Shown piece by piece: positions 60,037-64,000 of a stretch of DNA of 64,000 bases. Below the pieces are notes generated by a model. The model was not told where the DNA came from. It did not search any database and was given only the letters and a program-made list of their open reading frames with translations. The stretch comes from Sepiola atlantica. Its lineage: Eukaryota; Mollusca; Cephalopoda; Sepiida; Sepiolidae. The position numbers and the translations under genes were made by a program. How positions within the stretch are numbered: the first letter of the stretch is position 1; the number at the start of each line of letters is the position of its first letter. The stretch is from contig OY744517.1 in assembly GCA_963556195.1 (NCBI GenBank), forward strand, positions 146,466,882 to 146,530,881, in the 5' to 3' direction.

Positions 60037-61257
60037 TTAGGACGGGTAATACTGGTTGCCGTAGGAGGGCCATTGAGGATGTGGGTAACCTCCATACATT
60101 GTGTTCTGAAAAAGAGAACAAAAAAAACAAAATGCAATTTTAGTAAATAAAAATAACTAAAAGATTTGGTGTGTATCTGTAACTGAAACTATATTACATT
60201 TCTAATGAGAGAAAAAAAACAAGAAAAATAAGCAAAGAAAAATAAGCAAAGAAAAAGAAAAGGAAGAAACAAAAAGAAAAAGAAAGAAACAAAAAGAAAA
60301 AGAAAGAAACAAAAGAAAAAGAAAGAAAGGAAGAAAAAGAAACAAAGGAAGAAAAAGAAAGAAAGGAAGAAAGGAAGAAAAAGAAACAAAGGAAGAAACA
60401 AAAAAGGAGAAAAGGAAGAAACAAAAAAGGAGAAAAGGAAGAAACAAAAAAGGAGAAAAGGAAGAAACAAAAAAGGAGAAAAGTAAGAAACAAAAAAGGA
60501 GAAAAGAAAAAAACAAAAAAGGAGAAAAGAAAAAAACAAAAAAGGAGAAAAGAAAAAAGGAGAAAAGAAAAAAGGAGAAAAGAAAAAAGGAGAAAAGAAA
60601 AAAGGAGAAAAGAAAAAAGGAGAAACAAAAAGGAGAAACAAAAAGGAGAGGAGAGAAGAGAAAAGAAAGAAAAAAATAGATCTGCAACAATGACTAACTT
60701 GATATGATCCCCAATGTGCATATGGGTAGCCATGTTGCTGCATGTTAGCAGCAGCTGAAATGTCATTAGTGGCAGAACCAGCAGCAGCCAAATCTTTGGA
60801 ACCATTTGTCCGATTATTGACACCGCTTGTCCCCGCAGTACTGGTGCCATCCAGCTTCAGCTTCTTCTCATCAGAAGGATCTTCCTCTCTATAAAAGAAG
60901 TAACATAAATTTTCGATGTAAGTGGCCAATGGCAACAAAATCTGAAATGGAAATGAATTCCTCAACTTAGGGTGTTCACTCATAATCTCCTAAAAAAAAA
61001 AAATTTTTTAAGTAGAATCTCATTAAAGGAGGGTCTGATTTAGCAAAGGGTCCTTATCTTCAACACCTTGCTTTTTGTTTTTTTCTTTTCATACTGAAAG
61101 TATTGACTGATGCTTTCGAAGAAAAGCAAAGTAAGACAAAAGCTGACAAGAAGAGGAAGAGAAAAAACAGGAAAAGACAAAGACAAAGCGAAATAAAATC
61201 GAAGCCCTTACGATTTGGGCTCTTCCTTATCAGAAAAAAAGCGAAATTTCACCATTT
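60037..61257 (-). CDS. 3' terminal exons of an unidentified host gene
   Basis: A splice model on the minus strand: exon 61257-61212 (acceptor AATTCAG, donor GTAAGG), intron of 323 nt, exon 60888-60699 (acceptor TTTTATAG, donor GTTAGT), intron of 593 nt, last exon 60105-60037 (acceptor TTTTTCAG) ending in TAA. The frame stays open across both junctions. The product ends with a charged segment (FSDKEEPKSEEDPSDEKKLK), a Ala/Ser/Asn-rich stretch, and a Tyr/Gln/Gly-rich tail (QQHGYPYAHWGSYQ then NTMYGGYPHPQWPSYGNQYY). Such tails are common in RNA-binding and RNA-processing proteins, but I do not recognise the gene. Alternatively the middle exon starts at 60990 after a T-rich acceptor and includes MSEHPKLRNSFPFQ; that version does not keep frame with the upstream exon. 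Further 5' exons lie outside the window or were not found. Confidence 0.6.
60212..60680 (-). repeat. Long polypyrimidine tract inside the last intron
   Basis: On the sense (minus) strand about 470 nt are almost pure C/T, made of TTTCTTCCTTT, TTCTCCTTTT and similar units. It ends about 100 nt before the acceptor at 60106. The long frames through it are low-complexity F/S/L translation and not protein. Confidence 0.85.
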
Positions 61258-61265
61258 CTGAATTA

Positions 61266-61266
<1 letters not shown>

Positions 61267-61298
<32 letters not shown>
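61267..61298 (-). repeat. T32 run 7 nt from a 3' splice site
   Basis: 32 uninterrupted T on the minus strand, followed by GTAATTCAG and the first modelled exon. It would act as, or derive from, the polypyrimidine tract. Confidence 0.8.
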
Positions 61299-61299
<1 letters not shown>

Positions 61300-61300
<1 letters not shown>

Positions 61301-61960
61301 TGGATGAAACCACACAATGGGGAGATGGTCTTCCAAATATGATCTACATTTCACTTAGAAACAAAGAAACCACCAACAACATAAGGAGATGCTGCTAGAT
61401 ATGTCGCATTCTGTACTCTTATCCACATAAATCTAAATACACACGAACTGTGAATCCCTGGGACAGGCCCCCACCCCAATTTCCTACGTATAGGTATGCA
61501 TTGCACAATTTTTAAAAGATGTTACTTTTCAAAATACAGGCAGTTCCCTAGTTAAATCAGCATTTTGTTCCTATAACATCATAAATTGAATTTTGACCTA
61601 AGTCGGGCACCCTTATTGTACGTAAATAACTATGTCACATATTACTTATAGTGTATACAGTAGCTGAGTTGTAATGAGTATTTATATATAATAGAACTGT
61701 GTTTGTCGTCCATGCTTGGAATATCTCTTATTATTGCTTGAAACATACTGTAGGCTTAATGGGTCATAATGTACTGTACAATACATACACTGAACAATAA
61801 CAATAATGAATTAATAAAGAAACAAAAACAATTTTACCTTAATTCTTGCACAGTGAGTGTTCCATGGGTGGGACAGATTTATCGAATTTACATACAGGAA
61901 TAAACAACAATCAATTATTATTGTTGTATATTAATGTAATCAATTAGGATTACCTGCATT
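61300..61960. other. No gene seen
   Basis: Likely upstream intron of the minus-strand gene; no further exon could be supported. Confidence 0.35.
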
Positions 61961-61984
61961 TGTGTTTCTTAATTTTAAATAACA

Positions 61985-62436
61985 AAGAGGAAACTGATAG
62001 AAGACCATCCTCCCTATCTGGCTATGGACAACCAAGAGGCAGATTGAAATCAAGCAGTTTCATGACCAAAAATAGCCTTGACCCCGCACGGTCACAGAAC
62101 TACTACATTGACAGATGGAATGCCTACTTGAACGAAGCTATCTGAGAACCCAGAAAACATCTCCCACATGGAACAGATTTCCCAAGGAAGGACTGGATGA
62201 CCCTGAACCAAGCAAGAGCGAAGGCTGAAAGAACAGTCAGCAGCCTCCACAGGTGGAGACCAGCAACAACAAGCAATTATGCCCTTATGGAAATCAGACA
62301 GACAATGGAACACAACCTCAGTGACTGCAATGATGGACTAATGTTAACTTGTACTGACCAAGATTTGATAGACTGTACCCTTGATGCCCAACGATTGATT
62401 CAGTATTGGCATGATAATCATGACAGACATATGTAG
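61985..62436 (+). pseudogene. C-terminal fragment of a LINE ORF2 (family D)
   Basis: Plus strand reads GYGQPRGRLKS, YYIDRWNAYLNEAI, then after a stop DWMTLNQARAKAERTVSSLH, RWRPATTSNYALMEIRQTME and HNLSDCN, ending LTCTDQDLIDCTLDAQRLIQ. The W..LN..R...G....L.RW......C..G..QT..H....C pattern is the usual end of several non-LTR ORF2 proteins; here the Cys residues of the knuckle are partly lost. It is opposite in strand to the host gene. Confidence 0.6.
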
Positions 62437-62439
62437 TGT

Positions 62440-64000
62440 AGTGTGCACACTCTTTCCAGATTTGACAGATTTTCTAAGTGCAACGTAACTATAAATCTTT
62501 AATCTTTATCTTTCAGTCAATAAAAATGTATTTCCTGCTCGTCCTATTTTCCTATCTTTGCTGTAATTTTAAAAGGGAAGAAAAGATGAATTTATTTTTA
62601 TATACAAATTAAAAATAATTTGAAATGTAGCTTGTATGAATTTATTTGAAAAACGGCTGCAATTTTGTGATGCTTCGACTGGGTTTGAGCAATTGAAGAA
62701 AAAAAATTCAATTCTTTAAATTATTTTAATTGAACCGTAATTACATGTTGTAAATAGCTTTTATTTTTAACTAGCCGGACCTATGCACTGGCATCGCCCG
62801 GGAAAATTTACCCCTCCCCCTCCAAAAAAAAACTTCTGCTCCCACCCCTGATTCCCATATAAGTAGTGTTAAGCTAATTTTTAACTATAAATGTTAATTA
62901 TTGTGTTCTATAATTATTAAAATTGTAAATAAAAATGAACATTTAAATGTTCATAACTAAGAAAGAAGATTCTCTCAACAATTCATGCGTGTAAAAGGGA
63001 TGTTTTGTTTTTGTTTGTTTTTTTGTTTTTTTTTTTAATTTTGGGGTAGTGGAGAATTTTAAATAATTGTATCTATACACAAACATCGGAATAGTCACCA
63101 CTATAGTACTTTTTAAAGTTTTGTAAGATGATTTGCTTTGTTTTATCGCATATCAACCATCTATGGGTTACTTAATGCCGAATAAAGTTGTCAAATATAA
63201 CTCCATAGGTAGGATAATTATTTATGCTCTCAGAATACATTGCTCGTAGAAGGAAATTTCACAATGAAAGTGGGAACATTACTCTTAGAAGGGAATTCTA
63301 TTGAGAGAGAAGCATTGCTCCCAGAAAGACACTACTCCTTTGAAGACACTTCTCTTTAGCATGGTAATCTTTGCTCTCAGCGTGATTGACCCTCAGCCAC
63401 CGCCTTCTAGCATCTATTTGAGGAGAAAAATAAAGAGAAATAAGGTTTTTATTTTTTGCAAAATCAGATCAAATAATATAGTTGAGAATGAACTTTAGAT
63501 ACTAGGGTATGACGTGACCAGCCGATTGATCGAATCAGGCCTCTCCGACCTCCCGTCTAGTCAAAATAAGGGCCAAAGTGCACGAATGATCAGGATCCTG
63601 TCCTACGGCATCATAGGTCACCACCCACAGCCAACAGGTGGCTCCATTTTTGGATGAGGGGGGAGGGGGTATGCTGTCGGCGAATTCATGGCCCCGCCGA
63701 CTGGACAATATATCTGTAAGATCAACATGTAATTAGAAAGGAAAGCAAATATTTTGTGCAAAAACCGCTTCTGGATTTGATTAATAAATAATTTATAAAT
63801 TAGATTTAAATAATTAAAATTGCAAATAACAATGAACATTTAAATATGTGTATTATTTCATAACTAATGAAGAGCATCCATCCTCATGAATTAGAGTCTG
63901 ATGCTACCTGATAAGGCTATCTGAAGATACCAGCTTCCTGATTTTAAAATGCATCAAACATTGTTTTTTCTTTTCACTTTGCAAAACTCCATCCGGTTCT
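62440..64000. other. No gene recognised
   Basis: AT-rich. Two stretches (62.93-62.99 and 63.78-63.87 kb) share AATTGTAAATAAAAATGAACATTTAAATG with a following CATAACTAA, so they are a short dispersed repeat. Confidence 0.4.

Noticed and set aside
60189..60660. Continuation of the minus-strand frame through F/S-rich sequence
   Set aside because: It reads through an intronic polypyrimidine tract; a splice donor at 60698 and an in-frame last exon at 60105 explain the gene better.
60037..61257. Naming the host gene (for example a PRPF39-type splicing factor)
   Set aside because: The Tyr/Gly/Gln-rich tail is not diagnostic and no folded domain is visible in the modelled exons.

Overview
This window is ordinary repeat-rich animal DNA, not prokaryotic or viral. 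It has long (AT)n, (CT)n, (AAT)n and (TATG)n microsatellites, relics of at least five retroelement classes (Jockey/CR1-like LINEs, a Penelope element, an R4/Dong-like LINE with a restriction-like endonuclease, Ty3/gypsy pol, solo LTRs), Tc1/mariner and hAT-like DNA transposons, SINEs, and only one stretch that looks like a host protein-coding gene. The mixture of repeat families suggests a lophotrochozoan, plausibly a mollusc and perhaps a cephalopod. That is inference from repeat content; no diagnostic host gene was recognised.

Layout. 0-13 kb: LINE and Penelope debris, a 534-bp TIR element with TA target duplication, several decayed mariner transposases, and a pair of U2-snRNA-headed SINEs. 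13-17.5 kb: a long polypurine tract, an unclassified dispersed repeat and old SINE relatives. 17.7-50 kb: seven near-identical tRNA-Arg(UCG) genes on both strands, embedded in diverged duplicated units and each preceded by a TATA-like box near -30 and, in six of seven, a conserved block near -60. Between them lie R4/Dong-like LINE copies with (AAT)n tails, one of them split by a 1.4-kb LTR-type insertion with a 4-bp target duplication; a 132-bp perfect inverted repeat; a solo LTR with 5-bp duplication; telomere-like repeats; several Jockey-like LINE 3' ends; and a 730-bp palindrome. 50.4-52.7 kb: a decayed Ty3/gypsy pol on the minus strand. 53-57 kb: AT-rich DNA with a 188-bp TIR element, a 265-bp palindrome and a LINE end. 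57.9-58.3 kb: a 23-bp minisatellite. 60.0-61.3 kb: the last exons of a minus-strand host gene whose final intron contains about 470 nt of pyrimidine on the transcribed-sense strand. 62-64 kb: another LINE C-terminus and unannotated DNA.

The items most worth following up are the tRNA-Arg(UCG) array with apparent external (snRNA-like) promoter elements, and the SINE family whose 5' end matches the U2 snRNA 5' region. Both link the Pol III/snRNA machinery to repeat expansion, but neither can be confirmed without alignments, genome-wide copies and expression data.
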